From Pseudomonadota bacterium (GTDB lineage Bacteria > Pseudomonadota > Gammaproteobacteria > Burkholderiales > Rhodocyclaceae), in assembly GCA_018241725.1 (NCBI GenBank), contig JAFEDI010000144.1:113908-177907 (forward strand): DNA of 64,000 nt, written 5' to 3'. The position numbers and the translations under genes were made by a program. This document shows, one piece after another, positions 1 to 9,125 of this stretch. How positions within the stretch are numbered: position 1 is the stretch's first letter; each line of letters starts with the position of its first letter. The notes below the pieces were generated by a model. It was not told the DNA's origin. It did no database searches and saw only the letters and a program-made list of their open reading frames with translations.

Positions 1-944
1 GTCGTGGCGCCCACGTAGAGGAAATTCCAGCCCAGCCCGACACCGACGAGGGCCAGCTGGAAATGGACCAGCGCATCGCCGCCCAGCGCGCCCCCGACCG
101 CCAGCAGCAGCGCGACGCAGCCGGCCAGCATCACCGGCAGGCTGCCCCAGCGGTGGATCAGGTGACCGGTGACGAAGGACGGCGCGAACATCGCCAGCAG
201 GTGCCACTGGATCACCTCCGCGGTGGCGTCGAAATCCAGCCGCGCACACAGCATGGCCAGCGGCGTGGCGGTCATCAGCAGGTTCATCGCGCCATAGCCC
301 ACCGCGCCGGCCGCCAGCGCCAGGCGCACCCGCCCATCGCTCAGGATCTCGCGCATCGGCCGGGACGGGCCGACCACGTGGGCGACCGGCTCCGGCAGGC
401 GCAGCTGACCAGCCAGCACCGCCGCCACCAGCGACAGCCCGGCGAGGATCAGGAAGCTGGCCAGGAAGGGCGTGTCGAGCAGGTGGCGCGTCCCGCGGGC
501 CAGGAAGGGGCCAAGAAAGGCCGCCAGCACGCCGCCGCTGAGGGTCAGCGATACTGCCAGCCCGCGCTCCGCGGCGGGCACCGCCTCCAGCGCGGCGAAA
601 CGGTAGTACTGGCCGGTCGCCCCCTGCACGCCGATGCCGATGCCGGCCAGCACGAACAGCGGGAAGTGATTCAGCACCAAGGCCAGCGCGGCCAGGGCCA
701 GGCCGGCCGCGCCGCACAGGGCGCCGGCCACGAAGATGCGCTGCCGCCCGAAGCGTGCCAGCAGGCGGGCAGCGACCTGCAGGGCGAGCAGCGTCGCCAC
801 GTATTGAGCAGCCAGCGGCACGGTCGCCAGGCCGGCCGCCACCGACAGGCTGCGGCTGATCGACACCGAGGCGGCCAGCACGAAGCCGATGACGGTCATC
901 GTCAGGGCCTGGCACAAGGCCAGCAGTAAGACATTGCGGTTCAT
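1..944 (-). CDS. MFS transporter, 3' part cut by window edge
   Basis: Reading right to left from the ATG at 942-944 the frame stays open to base 1, so about 314 residues are seen and the C-terminus is missing. The protein begins MNRNVLLLALCQALTMTVIG and is a run of hydrophobic helices with short basic loops (for example ARFGRQRIFVAGA near residue 75), the usual major facilitator pattern. About nine to ten membrane segments are visible, so roughly the last two are lost. The substrate cannot be read from sequence. It is divergent from a GlxA-type regulator 85 bases away; a shared control region carrying a 10-base inverted repeat suggests that regulator controls it. A plus-strand open frame at 63-929 is its shadow. 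Confidence 0.85.
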   Translation of the reverse strand, partial: MNRNVLLLALCQALTMTVIGFVLAASVSISRSLSVAAGLATVPLAAQYVATLLALQVAARLLARFGRQRIFVAGALCGAAGLALAALALVLNHFPLFVLAGIGIGVQGATGQYYRFAALEAVPAAERGLAVSLTLSGGVLAAFLGPFLARGTRHLLDTPFLASFLILAGLSLVAAVLAGQLRLPEPVAHVVGPSRPMREILSDGRVRLALAAGAVGYGAMNLLMTATPLAMLCARLDFDATAEVIQWHLLAMFAPSFVTGHLIHRWGSLPVMLAGCVALLLAVGGALGGDALVHFQLALVGVGLGWNFLYVGAT

Positions 945-963
945 GGGGCGGGACTCCGGAAAT

Positions 964-993
964 TTGGACAGCCCCATCCTCACAGGCTAGAGT
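964..993 (+). promoter_or_regulatory. Possible sigma-70 promoter of the GlxA-type regulator
   Basis: TTGGAC at 964-969 and TAGAGT at 988-993 are 18 bases apart. Transcription would start near 1001, about 30 bases before the ATG at 1030. Match is moderate only. Confidence 0.35.
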
Positions 994-994
994 A

Positions 995-1031
995 ATGGCA
1001 GAAATGACTATGAAGCCACCTTTTCTGCCAT
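995..1031. promoter_or_regulatory. Inverted repeat overlapping the GlxA-type start codon (possible operator)
   Basis: ATGGCAGAAA at 995-1004 and TTTCTGCCAT at 1022-1031 are perfect 10-base inverted arms with 17 bases between. The right arm runs into the ATG at 1030 and the left arm lies where transcription would begin. A protein bound here would block the regulator gene itself; autoregulation and control of the divergent transporter is the natural reading, but the ligand and binding protein are inferred. Confidence 0.45.
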
Positions 1032-2025
1032 GACCCGCGCCATTGCCCTCCTCGTCTATCCCGGCTTCCAGCTGCTCGACGCTGCCGGCCCGCTGAGCGC
1101 CTTCGAAGCCGCCAACGGCGCGCTGCCGGGCAGCTACCGGCTGGACGCGATATCCCTCGCCGGCGGCCTGGTGGCGAGTTCCAGCGGCATCCAGATTCTG
1201 ACCCGCGCGGCAGACACATTGGCCGCCGTGGATACCCTGCTGGTGGCCGGAGGCGCCGGTGTGGACGCAGCCTCAACCGATGCTGCCATCCTCGCCTTCG
1301 TCGGCGCCGCCTGCACGGCCGCCCGGCGGGCCGCCAGCGTGTGCTCGGGGGCCTGGCTGCTGGCTTCCGCCGGCCTGCTGGACGGCCGCCGCGCCACCAC
1401 CCACTGGCGGCGCTCGCCGGCTTTCGCCAAGCGCTTTCCCCAGGTTCAGCTGGACGCGGACCGGATCTACATCCGCGACGGCAAGTTCTGGACCTCGGCG
1501 GGCATCACCGCCGGCATCGACCTGAGCCTCGCGCTGATCGCCGACGACCTGGGCGACAGCGTCGCCCGCCAGGTGGCGCGGCAACTGGTGGTGTACTACC
1601 GGCGCCCCGGCGGGCAATCCCAGTTCTCGGAGATCGCCGGCATGCAGGTGGCCGGCGGCACCTTCACGGACTTGCTGGACTATGTCCGGCACAACCTGCA
1701 GGCGCGCCTGGACGTGGACGAACTCGCCGCACGGGCGTGCATGAGCCCGCGCCATTTCGCGCGGCGCTTCAAGGCGGAGATGGGGGTGACGCCGGCCCGG
1801 GCGGTCGAGCGGCTAAGGGTGGAGGCCGCCGCCGCCGCGCTGGAGAGCGGCAGCGCGTCGGTCCAGGCGGTGGCTCGCAGCTGCGGCTTCGGCGACGCGG
1901 AGCGCCTGCGCCGCGCTTTCCTGCGGATTCACGGCGTGCCGCCGTCGTCCCGGCGGCGCGGCCGTGTAGAAGAAGATCAGACGCCGGCCAGCGCGCCGCG
2001 CAGTTCGCCGATCACCGAGTTGTAG
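1030..2025 (+). CDS. GlxA-family transcriptional regulator (DJ-1/PfpI domain plus AraC HTH)
   Basis: 331 residues. Residues about 5-170 form a DJ-1/PfpI-type amidase-like domain (start [20 protein letters not shown]-like, with the nucleophile-elbow CSGAW near residue 105). Residues about 215-315 form a double helix-turn-helix AraC domain ([20 protein letters not shown]). Such proteins are cytoplasmic activators whose amidase fold acts as a sensor rather than an enzyme. The usual C-terminal end would come soon after HGVPPSS; the last 17 or so residues are encoded inside the 3' end of convergent rpe, giving a 49-base tail-to-tail overlap. The gene is divergent from the MFS transporter, its likely target. 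Confidence 0.88.
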   Translation: MTRAIALLVYPGFQLLDAAGPLSAFEAANGALPGSYRLDAISLAGGLVASSSGIQILTRAADTLAAVDTLLVAGGAGVDAASTDAAILAFVGAACTAARRAASVCSGAWLLASAGLLDGRRATTHWRRSPAFAKRFPQVQLDADRIYIRDGKFWTSAGITAGIDLSLALIADDLGDSVARQVARQLVVYYRRPGGQSQFSEIAGMQVAGGTFTDLLDYVRHNLQARLDVDELAARACMSPRHFARRFKAEMGVTPARAVERLRVEAAAAALESGSASVQAVARSCGFGDAERLRRAFLRIHGVPPSSRRRGRVEEDQTPASAPRSSPITEL

Positions 2026-2669
2026 CGCTGCGGGTCGCTGTCCTTGCTGGCCCCGAAGACGGCCGAGCCGGCGACGAAGGTGTCGGCGCCGGCTCGGGCG
2101 ATCTCGGCGATGTTGCCGACCTTCACCCCACCGTCGATCTCCAGCAGGATCTTGCGGCCGCTACGCTCGGCATAGGCGTCGATCTTGGCGCGGGCCTCGC
2201 GCAGCTTGTCGAGGGTGCCGGGGATGAAGGACTGGCCGCCGAAGCCGGGGTTCACGCTCATCAGCAGCACCACGTCGAGCTTGTCCATCACGTAGTCCAT
2301 CCAGTTGAGGGGCGTCGCCGGGTTGAACACCAGGCCGGCCTGGCAGCCGCTGTCGCGGATCAGGCCGAGGGTACGATCGACGTGGTCGGAGGCGTCCGGG
2401 TGAAAGGTGATCACGTTGGCCCCAGCCTTGGCGAAGTCCGGCACGATGCGGTCCACCGGCTTGACCATCAGGTGCACATCGATCGGCGCCGTGGTGTAGG
2501 GGCGGATCGCCTCGCAAACCAGCGGGCCGATGGTCAGGTTGGGCACGTAATGGTTGTCCATCACGTCGAAGTGGATCCAGTCGGCGCCGGAGGCGATCAC
2601 GTTGCTCACCTCTTCGCCGAGCTTGGCGAAATCGGCGGACAGGATGCTGGGAGCGATGCGGTAGGTCAT
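1977..2669 (-). CDS. rpe: Ribulose-phosphate 3-epimerase
   Basis: 230 residues, the normal family length. It interconverts D-ribulose 5-phosphate and D-xylulose 5-phosphate in the pentose phosphate and Calvin pathways, in the cytoplasm. The TIM-barrel motifs are all present: APSILSADF at residues 6-14, [12 protein letters not shown] with metal ligands H33 and D35, DVHLMV with H66, [10 protein letters not shown] in the phosphate-binding part, and EIDGGV with the catalytic Asp near residue 177. The start MTYRIAPS fits the family. It ends 49 bases inside the convergent GlxA-type gene. Confidence 0.97.
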   Translation of the reverse strand: MTYRIAPSILSADFAKLGEEVSNVIASGADWIHFDVMDNHYVPNLTIGPLVCEAIRPYTTAPIDVHLMVKPVDRIVPDFAKAGANVITFHPDASDHVDRTLGLIRDSGCQAGLVFNPATPLNWMDYVMDKLDVVLLMSVNPGFGGQSFIPGTLDKLREARAKIDAYAERSGRKILLEIDGGVKVGNIAEIARAGADTFVAGSAVFGASKDSDPQRYNSVIGELRGALAGV

Positions 2670-2830
2670 GGGTAGATCCTGGCAGGGGAGACGCGGAGGG
2701 GCGCCAGTTTACCCGCCCCGCTCAGGTCCGCCAACGCGGGCCGGAGGAAGGCCAGCGCCCGAGCGCTGCGGTTGCAGCTGAGGGGCAATTCAGTTTCAAT
2801 AAGGACTCCCCAACCCGAGCGTCCACAAAA

Positions 2831-3217
2831 ATGACAAGCGCCATCGACCAGGAAACCATCGAGGTCACTGCCGTATCCCGCTTCATCGAAGAGCAGTCAG
2901 ACCTGGAAGCGGACCGCTACGTGTTCGCCTACCACATCACCATCCGCAACGTCGGCCGCATCACCGCCCAACTGGTCAGCCGCCACTGGATCATTGCCGA
3001 CGCCGAAGGCACGGTGCAGGAAGTCCAGGGCGCCGGCGTGATCGGCCAGCAACCGGTGCTGCAGCCCGGCCAGTCCTTCGAATACACCAGCGGCTGCACA
3101 ATCGCCACTCCGGTCGGCACGATGAAGGGCAGCTACCAGATGGTTGCCGAAGACGGTACGCCCTTCGACGCGGACATCCCCGAATTCACGCTGGCCATGC
3201 CGCGCACCCTGCACTGA
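2831..3217 (+). CDS. apaG: ApaG family protein
   Basis: 128 residues, a single fibronectin-III-like beta domain that fills the whole protein. Family signatures include YHITIRNVG (about residues 36-44), SRHWIIAD, and the Gly-rich GVIGQQPVLQPG segment. ApaG is widespread in proteobacteria. It has been linked to Co2+/Mg2+ resistance in enterics, but its molecular role is unclear, so no reaction is assigned. It stands alone between rpe (divergent) and a convergent chemoreceptor that begins 23 bases downstream of its stop. Confidence 0.95.
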   Translation: MTSAIDQETIEVTAVSRFIEEQSDLEADRYVFAYHITIRNVGRITAQLVSRHWIIADAEGTVQEVQGAGVIGQQPVLQPGQSFEYTSGCTIATPVGTMKGSYQMVAEDGTPFDADIPEFTLAMPRTLH

Positions 3218-3239
3218 GGGCCGCGCGGCCGGCCACCGC

Positions 3240-4874
3240 TCACACGACGAACTGGCCGATCGCCTTGCTCATGCGGTCCACCGACTGATCCAGGCTCGCC
3301 ACCGCGCTCTGGGTCTGGCTGACCACCGCCACGTTCTGGTCGGTCATCGACGCCACCCGCTCGATGCTCTGGGCCATTAGCGTCATCGCGCTGCGCTGCT
3401 CGGCCGACGAATGGGTGATGTCATTCACCATGCCGAGAGTGCGCTCCATCTGGGCGTTGATCTCCTGCAGCGCGCTCTGCGCCCCCTGCACCAGCAGCAC
3501 CCCGTCGCGCACCTGGCCGGCGCCATCGCGCATGCCGTCCACCGCCTTCTGGGTCTCGCTCTGGATGCCGGCCACCATCGTGCTGATCTCCTGGGTCGCC
3601 TTGCCGGTGCGCTCGGCCAGCTTGCGCACCTCGTCGGCCACCACCGCGAAGCCGCGGCCCTGCTCGCCGGCACGCGCAGCCTCGATGGCGGCGTTGAGAG
3701 CCAGCAAGTTGGTCTGCTCGGCGATCTCGCGGATCACACCGGTGATACGCGAAATCTCCACCGACTGCTGACCCAGCAGCTCCACCTGCCCGGCGGCATC
3801 GCGCACCGTGTCGGCGAGGATCATGATCATGTCGCAGGCCTTGGCCGACACCTGACCGCCGCGCTCCGACACCTCGCTGGCGGTCTGCGCGGCGCCGCGG
3901 GTGGCTCCGGCATGCTCGGCCACCTCGCCGATCGCCACGGTGATCTGCTGGATGCCGGCCGCCGCCGATGAGGTCGCATCGCTTTGCACCCGTGCCGCCT
4001 CGTTCACATTGCTGACGCCGGACGCCACTTCACCCGACACTACCGCCACCTGCCGGGCCGTATCGCCCATGCCCTGCACGGTGGCCTGCACCGATGACAC
4101 GAAGCGGTCCGCGTCGCGGGCGATCTCGCCGAGCACATCGCAGCGGGACAGCTCGAAGCGCTGACGCAGGTCGCCGGTGCTCAGCAGGCGGCCCAGGTAG
4201 GCGTGCAGCGCCTCCGCATCCCGAGCCAGGCCAGGCACGAAGCCGAGCAAGAAGCACAGCCCCCACAGCAGGCCCAGGCCACCCACACCGAGCATGAACT
4301 CACGCATGAACGGCAGGCTGACAAAGCTCTGCGCCACCGCGCCGGCCGCCAGCACCAACAGCAGACTGCCCGCCCCCACCAGTTGGACTGGCGCCGAGGC
4401 GAACACCGCCCACGGCGAACGATGTGCGGCCACCACCCGGCCATGCTCGATGCGGATCGAGCGATCGCCCTCACGGACGCGCCGGTAGGCGTCTTCCGCG
4501 GCTCGCACGTCTTCCCGCGACGGGCGCGAGCGCACGGACTGGAAACCGACCACCCGGCCGTTCTCTCGCACCGGCGACGCATTCGCCACCACCCAGTAGT
4601 AGCCGCCGTCGCTGCGCCGGTTCTTCACCAGGCCTCGCCAGGGCAGGCCGGCCTTGAGGTCGCGCCACATGTCGGCGAAGGCCTCCTTTGGCATGTCCGG
4701 GTGGCGCACCATGTTGTGAGGCTGGCCGAGCATGGCCTCGCGGCGGTAACCACTGATGTTGGCAAAAGCCTCGTTGGCCTCGACGATGCCGCCCTGCAGG
4801 TCGGTACGGGAATAGATGAACTCGCCCTCGGGAAGCAGTGTTTCAACGTTCGTGACAGGAAGGTTCGTGCGCAT
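3240..4874 (-). CDS. Aer-like methyl-accepting chemotaxis protein with N-terminal PAS domain
   Basis: 544 residues. A PAS domain occupies about residues 10-125 ([32 protein letters not shown]), typical of Aer-type energy or oxygen taxis receptors that bind FAD or haem in the cytoplasm. Two adjacent hydrophobic segments at about 165-215 form a membrane hairpin with almost no periplasmic part. A HAMP-like stretch follows, then the long signalling coiled coil with the conserved hairpin tip [20 protein letters not shown] near residues 390-410, which contacts CheA and CheW. No periplasmic ligand domain exists, so the input must come through the PAS domain. No che genes are in the window. Start ATG at 4872-4874. 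Confidence 0.93.
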   Translation of the reverse strand: MRTNLPVTNVETLLPEGEFIYSRTDLQGGIVEANEAFANISGYRREAMLGQPHNMVRHPDMPKEAFADMWRDLKAGLPWRGLVKNRRSDGGYYWVVANASPVRENGRVVGFQSVRSRPSREDVRAAEDAYRRVREGDRSIRIEHGRVVAAHRSPWAVFASAPVQLVGAGSLLLVLAAGAVAQSFVSLPFMREFMLGVGGLGLLWGLCFLLGFVPGLARDAEALHAYLGRLLSTGDLRQRFELSRCDVLGEIARDADRFVSSVQATVQGMGDTARQVAVVSGEVASGVSNVNEAARVQSDATSSAAAGIQQITVAIGEVAEHAGATRGAAQTASEVSERGGQVSAKACDMIMILADTVRDAAGQVELLGQQSVEISRITGVIREIAEQTNLLALNAAIEAARAGEQGRGFAVVADEVRKLAERTGKATQEISTMVAGIQSETQKAVDGMRDGAGQVRDGVLLVQGAQSALQEINAQMERTLGMVNDITHSSAEQRSAMTLMAQSIERVASMTDQNVAVVSQTQSAVASLDQSVDRMSKAIGQFVV

Positions 4875-5202
4875 TTCGGATCACCGTATTTCGTGGGTTT
4901 GCCCGGCTTCCGCCAACTCTGGCGCGGAAACAACACGGGAACTGGTCCTGGGAGACCAAATGCAGTTCCTGTGCCAAGCGTCCGCTGGAGCAAACGGCCA
5001 ATGGCGAGCCGGCCTGGGCAGGCGAAACCCGGGAGCTGCGAAGGAACGCACTCCCGAAATACGTCGAACAAGCCCGTCCAAGCCGGTCCGGCGGCATCCC
5101 CAGCTCATTGCGGAGATATGAAAAACTCACGCATCAAAAATGAAAAAATCAAAAAATGCCCAGTGATTTTGTCGACAAACTGACTTTTTCGACACTATTT
5201 GG
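4875..5202. other. Intergenic region with a nested inverted repeat
   Basis: The divergent gap between the chemoreceptor and the GGDEF-EAL gene is 474 bases; this part has no convincing gene. It holds a nested inverted repeat: GGAACTG at 4938-4944 with CAGTTCC at 4963-4969, and GGTC/GACC inside. In the chemoreceptor direction this would lie in its 5' untranslated region. An A-rich stretch at about 5117-5157 precedes the NtrC-like sites annotated separately. Confidence 0.4.
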
Positions 5203-5248
5203 GCCTTATTGCAGTGCACCAACCCGCCTTTCTGCACCATCGCAGTGC
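5203..5248 (+). promoter_or_regulatory. Pair of NtrC-type binding sites upstream of the GGDEF-EAL gene
   Basis: GCACC-ATCGC-AGTGC at 5234-5248 matches the NtrC consensus GCACY-N5-RGTGC at all ten defined positions. A second site, GCCTT-ATTGC-AGTGC at 5203-5217, matches 8 of 10. Their centres are 31 bases apart, about three helical turns, as in classical NtrC enhancers. A sigma-54 promoter follows 40 bases downstream. Confidence 0.65.
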
Positions 5249-5288
5249 ATTTTTCAGAGATTCCCAACACAGGACGGGGCCTCCCGGC

Positions 5289-5304
5289 GGGCATGGTGCT
5301 TGCT
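5289..5304 (+). promoter_or_regulatory. Sigma-54 promoter of the GGDEF-EAL gene
   Basis: GGGCATGGTGCTTGCT against the consensus TGGCACGN4TTGCW: the invariant GG (5290-5291) and GC (5302-5303) are ten bases apart, and only positions 1 and 6 differ. The predicted start of transcription is near 5315, about 34 bases before the GTG start at 5349. Confidence 0.65.
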
Positions 5305-5348
5305 GAAGTGTAGCCATCCTCCATTGCAGCTCTTCGCAGGCCATCACC

Positions 5349-7877
5349 GTGCAAGCACAACTCGGACGCCCTCGCCGAACCAGCCTCATCACGCCCCGGG
5401 CAGTGGACAGGACCCGCATCCTCGACACGCTGGTGAACAACCTCGAGGGTATGGTCTATCGCAGCATGGACGACGCCTACCGGACGATGGTCTTCATCAG
5501 CCAGGGCAGCGCCGAGCTGTGCGGCTACGCCCCGGCGGAGATCGTCGACAACGCCTGCATCTCCTGGGAGGAGGTCACCCATACCGACGACCGGGCCCGC
5601 GTCCGCGCGCAGATCCGCAGCGCTGCCCGCAATGGCCAGCGCTTCGCAGTGCAGTACCGCATCACCACCGCCAGCGGCCACACCAAGTGGGTACTGGAGC
5701 GGGGCATCACGGTGCCCGACGAGCAGGGCAAGAGCGTCATCGAGGGCTACATCGAAGACGTGACCCCGCGACGCGCGACGCTGGAGGCACTGGAGCGTAC
5801 CGAACTGCGCTACCGCCACATCTTCGAGTACGCATCGGAAGGCATCTTCCAGACCACCCGCGACGGCTGCTACCTGGCCGCCAACCCGGCGCTGGCCCGG
5901 CTATATGGCTACGAGACGCCCCAGCAGCTGATGGCCGACCTGTCCGACATCGAGAGCCGGCTCTATGTGGACCCCAGCCGCCGCGACGCCTTCCGCCAGC
6001 AGATGGAAAGCCACGGCGAAGTCATCAATTTCGAATCCCTGGTGCGCCGGCGCGACGGCTCGATCATCTGGATTTCCGAGAACGCCCACACCGTACGCGG
6101 GCCCCAGGGTGAGTTCATCTGCTACGAGGGCACCGTCCAGGACATCACCGAGCGCAAAAGCACCGAGGAACACCTGCGCCTGCTGGCCACGGTGTTCTCC
6201 AACAGCAACGAGGCGATCATCGTCACCGATGCGCAGAACCGCATTGTCGCCACCAACCAGGCCTTCACCAAACTTACCGGCTACCCGCAGGAAGAAGTCG
6301 TCGGCCAGAACCCGCGCGTGCTGTCCGCCGGCAACACGCCGCCGGAAATCTACAAGGAGATGTGGGACAGCCTGAACAACAGCGGTGCCTGGCAGGGAGA
6401 GCTGTGGGACCGCCGCAAGAACGGCGAGCCCTACCCCAAGTGGCTGTCAATCTCCCTGGTCCGCGACGAGAACGGGCAGGTACAGAACTACATCGGCAAC
6501 TTCATCGACATCTCGGAGCTGAAGGCCTCCGAAGAGCGCATCCGCCACCTGGCCCACCACGACACGCTGACCAACCTGCCCAACCGCTTCAGCCTCAACG
6601 AAAAGCTGGAGCAGGCGATCGGCTTCTGCCGCCGCAACGACATGCAGATGGCGCTGATGCTGATCGACCTGGATCGCTTCAAGGCCATCAATGACACCCT
6701 CGGCCACCACGTCGGCGACGAACTGCTGATCCAGGTCGCCAACCGCCTCAGCAACACGGTGCGCAAGAGCGACATCGTGGCCCGTCTTGGCGGCGACGAG
6801 TTCGTCGTCGTGCTGCCGGACGTGGACACCCCAGCCGACGCCGCCTACGTGGCCGACAAGATCGTCGCCGCGATCTCCGCGCCCTACCTGATCAACGGCC
6901 AGGAACAGCGCACCTCGCCGAGCATCGGCATCTGCATGTACCCGGACGACGCGCTGGAAATCGGTGACCTGCTGAAGGACGCCGACGTGGCGATGTATTA
7001 CGCCAAGGCCAAGGGCCGCGGCAACTACCAGTTCTTCACCGAAGGCATGAACGCCGCCACGGCCCAGCGTCTGGCCCTCGAATCGGAACTGCGCGTCGGC
7101 CTCGAACGGGAGCAGTTCGTGCTGTACTACCAGCCCCAGGTGGACCTGCGCAGCGGCCGCATCGTCGGCGTGGAAGCGCTGGTGCGCTGGCAGCACCCGA
7201 CACGCGGCCTGGTCCCGCCATCCGAGTTCATCCCGGTGGCCGAGGAGGCCGGCATCATCGACGCCCTCGGCGACTGGGTACTGCAGGAAGCCTGCCGCCA
7301 GCTGCGCGACTGGCGCGACAAGGGCCTCGGCACGATCCGCATGTCGATCAACCTGAGCACCGGCCAGTTCCTCGACAAGACCCTGCCACGGCGCATCCAT
7401 GACCTGCTGGAACAGCACAACCTGCCGGCCGAGCTGCTCGACCTGGAAGTCACCGAGTCGGTGTCGATGGCCTCCCCCGACGAGACCATCGAGGTCATGA
7501 AGGCGCTCACCGAGAGCGGCCTGACCCTGTCCATCGACGACTTCGGCACCGGCTACTCGTCGCTGGCCTACCTCAAGCTGTTCCCGATCCGCACGCTGAA
7601 AATCGACCGTTCCTTCGTGAAGGACATCGAGACCGACCCCAGCGATGCTGACATTTGCGACGTGACGGTGCTGCTGGCCCACAAGATGGGACTGGAAGTG
7701 ATCGCCGAGGGTGTCGAGACGGAGGCCCAGCTCAAGTTCCTGCTCAGCATCGGCTGCGAGAAGATCCAGGGCTACCTGATCAGCCAGCCGCTGCCAGCCG
7801 ACCAGGCCGAGACCTTCCTGCTACAGCGCGCACCGATGACCGGCCTGGGCACCGTAGACCTGTGGTCCACGCCATGA
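5349..7877 (+). CDS. PAS-PAS-PAS-GGDEF-EAL cyclic-di-GMP turnover protein
   Basis: 842 residues, no membrane segment. Three PAS/PAC sensor modules lie at about residues 15-140, 150-275 and 280-400, then a GGDEF diguanylate cyclase domain with intact G481-G482-D483-E484-F485, then an EAL phosphodiesterase domain with intact E609-A610-L611 and the downstream [13 protein letters not shown] loop. Both catalytic motifs look functional, so it could make or degrade c-di-GMP depending on the PAS input. The start is GTG at 5349; an in-frame stop at 5304-5306 and no upstream ATG leave little choice. A sigma-54 promoter with NtrC sites lies just upstream, so nitrogen status probably controls its expression. 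Confidence 0.93.
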   Translation: MQAQLGRPRRTSLITPRAVDRTRILDTLVNNLEGMVYRSMDDAYRTMVFISQGSAELCGYAPAEIVDNACISWEEVTHTDDRARVRAQIRSAARNGQRFAVQYRITTASGHTKWVLERGITVPDEQGKSVIEGYIEDVTPRRATLEALERTELRYRHIFEYASEGIFQTTRDGCYLAANPALARLYGYETPQQLMADLSDIESRLYVDPSRRDAFRQQMESHGEVINFESLVRRRDGSIIWISENAHTVRGPQGEFICYEGTVQDITERKSTEEHLRLLATVFSNSNEAIIVTDAQNRIVATNQAFTKLTGYPQEEVVGQNPRVLSAGNTPPEIYKEMWDSLNNSGAWQGELWDRRKNGEPYPKWLSISLVRDENGQVQNYIGNFIDISELKASEERIRHLAHHDTLTNLPNRFSLNEKLEQAIGFCRRNDMQMALMLIDLDRFKAINDTLGHHVGDELLIQVANRLSNTVRKSDIVARLGGDEFVVVLPDVDTPADAAYVADKIVAAISAPYLINGQEQRTSPSIGICMYPDDALEIGDLLKDADVAMYYAKAKGRGNYQFFTEGMNAATAQRLALESELRVGLEREQFVLYYQPQVDLRSGRIVGVEALVRWQHPTRGLVPPSEFIPVAEEAGIIDALGDWVLQEACRQLRDWRDKGLGTIRMSINLSTGQFLDKTLPRRIHDLLEQHNLPAELLDLEVTESVSMASPDETIEVMKALTESGLTLSIDDFGTGYSSLAYLKLFPIRTLKIDRSFVKDIETDPSDADICDVTVLLAHKMGLEVIAEGVETEAQLKFLLSIGCEKIQGYLISQPLPADQAETFLLQRAPMTGLGTVDLWSTP

Positions 7878-7888
7878 GCCTGTAAACG

Positions 7889-7920
7889 CCACGGGCGCCG
7901 CCCGAAGGCGACGCCCGTGG
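7889..7920. terminator. Strong hairpin between convergent genes
   Basis: CCACGGGCG at 7889-7897 pairs with CGCCCGTGG at 7912-7920. Inside, CGCC and GGCG pair around a CGAA tetraloop, with one mismatch between the two stems. No long T run follows on either strand. It lies between the GGDEF-EAL stop and the end of the small protein gene, so it probably ends both transcripts. Confidence 0.6.
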
Positions 7921-7943
7921 TGCCGCGCGGCAAACGGCACGGC

Positions 7944-8261
7944 TCAGGCCAGCGCCGTCACAGGTACTTCGAAGTGCTCCAGCAACATCTGCACGATGGC
8001 TGCCAGCGGCAGATCCTCGGCGCCGGTCGGCACCGGCAGCAGGGGCGCGCCATCCGGCTCGGGGAAATCCAGATTGATACCGTAGCGGCCGGGCCGCTGG
8101 CCGTAGGCGTACACGTAGGCGGCCAGCCCCACATCGGCATGGCTGAAGAAGCCCACCGCCTCCTCGTTGTTGCGCCACGCCTCGCTGAGCACCACACCGG
8201 CACGGGACAGCGGGCCTTCCACCTGTTCCATCAGGTGGGCAATCGAGCGGTACTTGTTCAT
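7944..8261 (-). CDS. Uncharacterised small protein, third gene of the SagB-rhodanese/ankyrin operon
   Basis: 105 residues, acidic, with no signal peptide, membrane segment or cysteine. I do not recognise the family. The N-terminal half is helical with several aromatics (SEAWRNNEEAVGFFSHADVG), the middle is Pro/Gly-rich (GINLDFPEPDGAPLLPVPTG), and the end is an amphipathic helix. It starts 21 bases after the rhodanese-ankyrin stop on the same strand, so it is almost certainly co-transcribed from the sigma-54 promoter at 10756-10771. Its place in that operon suggests a role linked to nitrogen-fixing growth, but nothing in the protein shows one. Confidence 0.75.
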   Translation of the reverse strand: MNKYRSIAHLMEQVEGPLSRAGVVLSEAWRNNEEAVGFFSHADVGLAAYVYAYGQRPGRYGINLDFPEPDGAPLLPVPTGAEDLPLAAIVQMLLEHFEVPVTALA

Positions 8262-8282
8262 CGCGGTTCTCCTGGGCTTTGT

Positions 8283-9125
8283 TCAGTTGGCGGTGTGGCG
8301 CAACAGCTTCAGGCAGGCGAGGGTGGACGCCAGGTCCACCGCGCGGGCGTCGTCGAAGTTGCGGATGTAGGGATCGGCACCGGCGGCCAGCAAGACCTCG
8401 ACCACGTCATCGCGGCCACTGGAGGCCGCGTACATCAGGCAGGTGGCGCCGGTGTCATTGATGTTGTCCACATCGGCACCGGCGGCGATGAGGCGCGCCA
8501 GCGTCGGCTTGTCCCGCGACACGCAAGCCAGCCACAGGGCCGTGTTGCCGTCGCCATTGCGGCGGGCCGGACTCACGCCGGCCGCCAGCAGTTCTTCCAC
8601 CAAGTCGGCGGAGCCGGCATAGGCCGCGCGCATCAGCGGCGTGAGGCCCTGGGCGCGGGGCGCATCCAGGTCGCTCGGATCGAACCCGAACTCGGCCACG
8701 AAAGCCTGCAGCGCCTCGCTGGCCGACACAGGCAGGGCCACCGAGGCGAGGCCGCCGGTGCGCTGCGCCAGCGCCGCGTTGAGGGGCTCGAAACCGCCAT
8801 CCACGCTGTACACCTCAACGAAGCGGAAGTCGGAAAACATCTCGGCGTACACCTGGCTGGCGTTGCCGTGGTAGCAGTAGATCAGCACCGGGGTGCTCTT
8901 CGGCAGGCGGCGGATGGTGCCACCGAGCAGGGCTTCGGTGAGGTGCTCAGCTCCATCGATATGGCGCCGCTCAAAGGTCACCCGGTCGCGCACGTCGTAG
9001 ACGGCCAGAGCCGGCAGCGTGCTGCTACCGCGTCGCTGGATCAGGTCGGCGGCGGTATCCGCGTCGATGCGGACGAAGCCGGTAGCCGTGGTCTGGGAGG
9101 AACTGGAAGTGATCGTGGAACTCAT
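8283..9125 (-). CDS. Rhodanese-like plus ankyrin-repeat protein
   Basis: 280 residues. Residues about 10-115 form a rhodanese domain with the active-site loop CYHGNAS (Cys near residue 83), the form found in GlpE-like sulfurtransferases, so a persulfide could be carried. Residues about 140-275 hold four ankyrin repeats (GLTPLMRAAYAGSADLVEELL; GNTALWLACVSRDKPTLARL; GATCLMYAASSGRDDVVEVLL), a protein-binding scaffold. It begins four bases before the stop of the SagB-like gene (ATGA overlap), pointing to translational coupling. A sulfurtransferase tethered to a partner by ankyrin repeats in a nif-type regulon could deliver sulfur for cluster or cofactor assembly; this is inference. Confidence 0.88.
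   Translation of the reverse strand: MSSTITSSSSQTTATGFVRIDADTAADLIQRRGSSTLPALAVYDVRDRVTFERRHIDGAEHLTEALLGGTIRRLPKSTPVLIYCYHGNASQVYAEMFSDFRFVEVYSVDGGFEPLNAALAQRTGGLASVALPVSASEALQAFVAEFGFDPSDLDAPRAQGLTPLMRAAYAGSADLVEELLAAGVSPARRNGDGNTALWLACVSRDKPTLARLIAAGADVDNINDTGATCLMYAASSGRDDVVEVLLAAGADPYIRNFDDARAVDLASTLACLKLLRHTAN

Noticed and set aside
63-929. Plus-strand frame of 288 codons at the left edge.
   Set aside because: Composition is Gln/Arg/His-rich without domains; it is the shadow of the partial MFS gene on the other strand.
4875-4915. On the minus strand, GGGCAAACC followed by CGAAA before the chemoreceptor start resembles part of a c-di-GMP-I (GEMM) riboswitch.
   Set aside because: The second half (GACGCAAAGCC-type segment and P2 stem) is missing and there is no room for it before the ATG.
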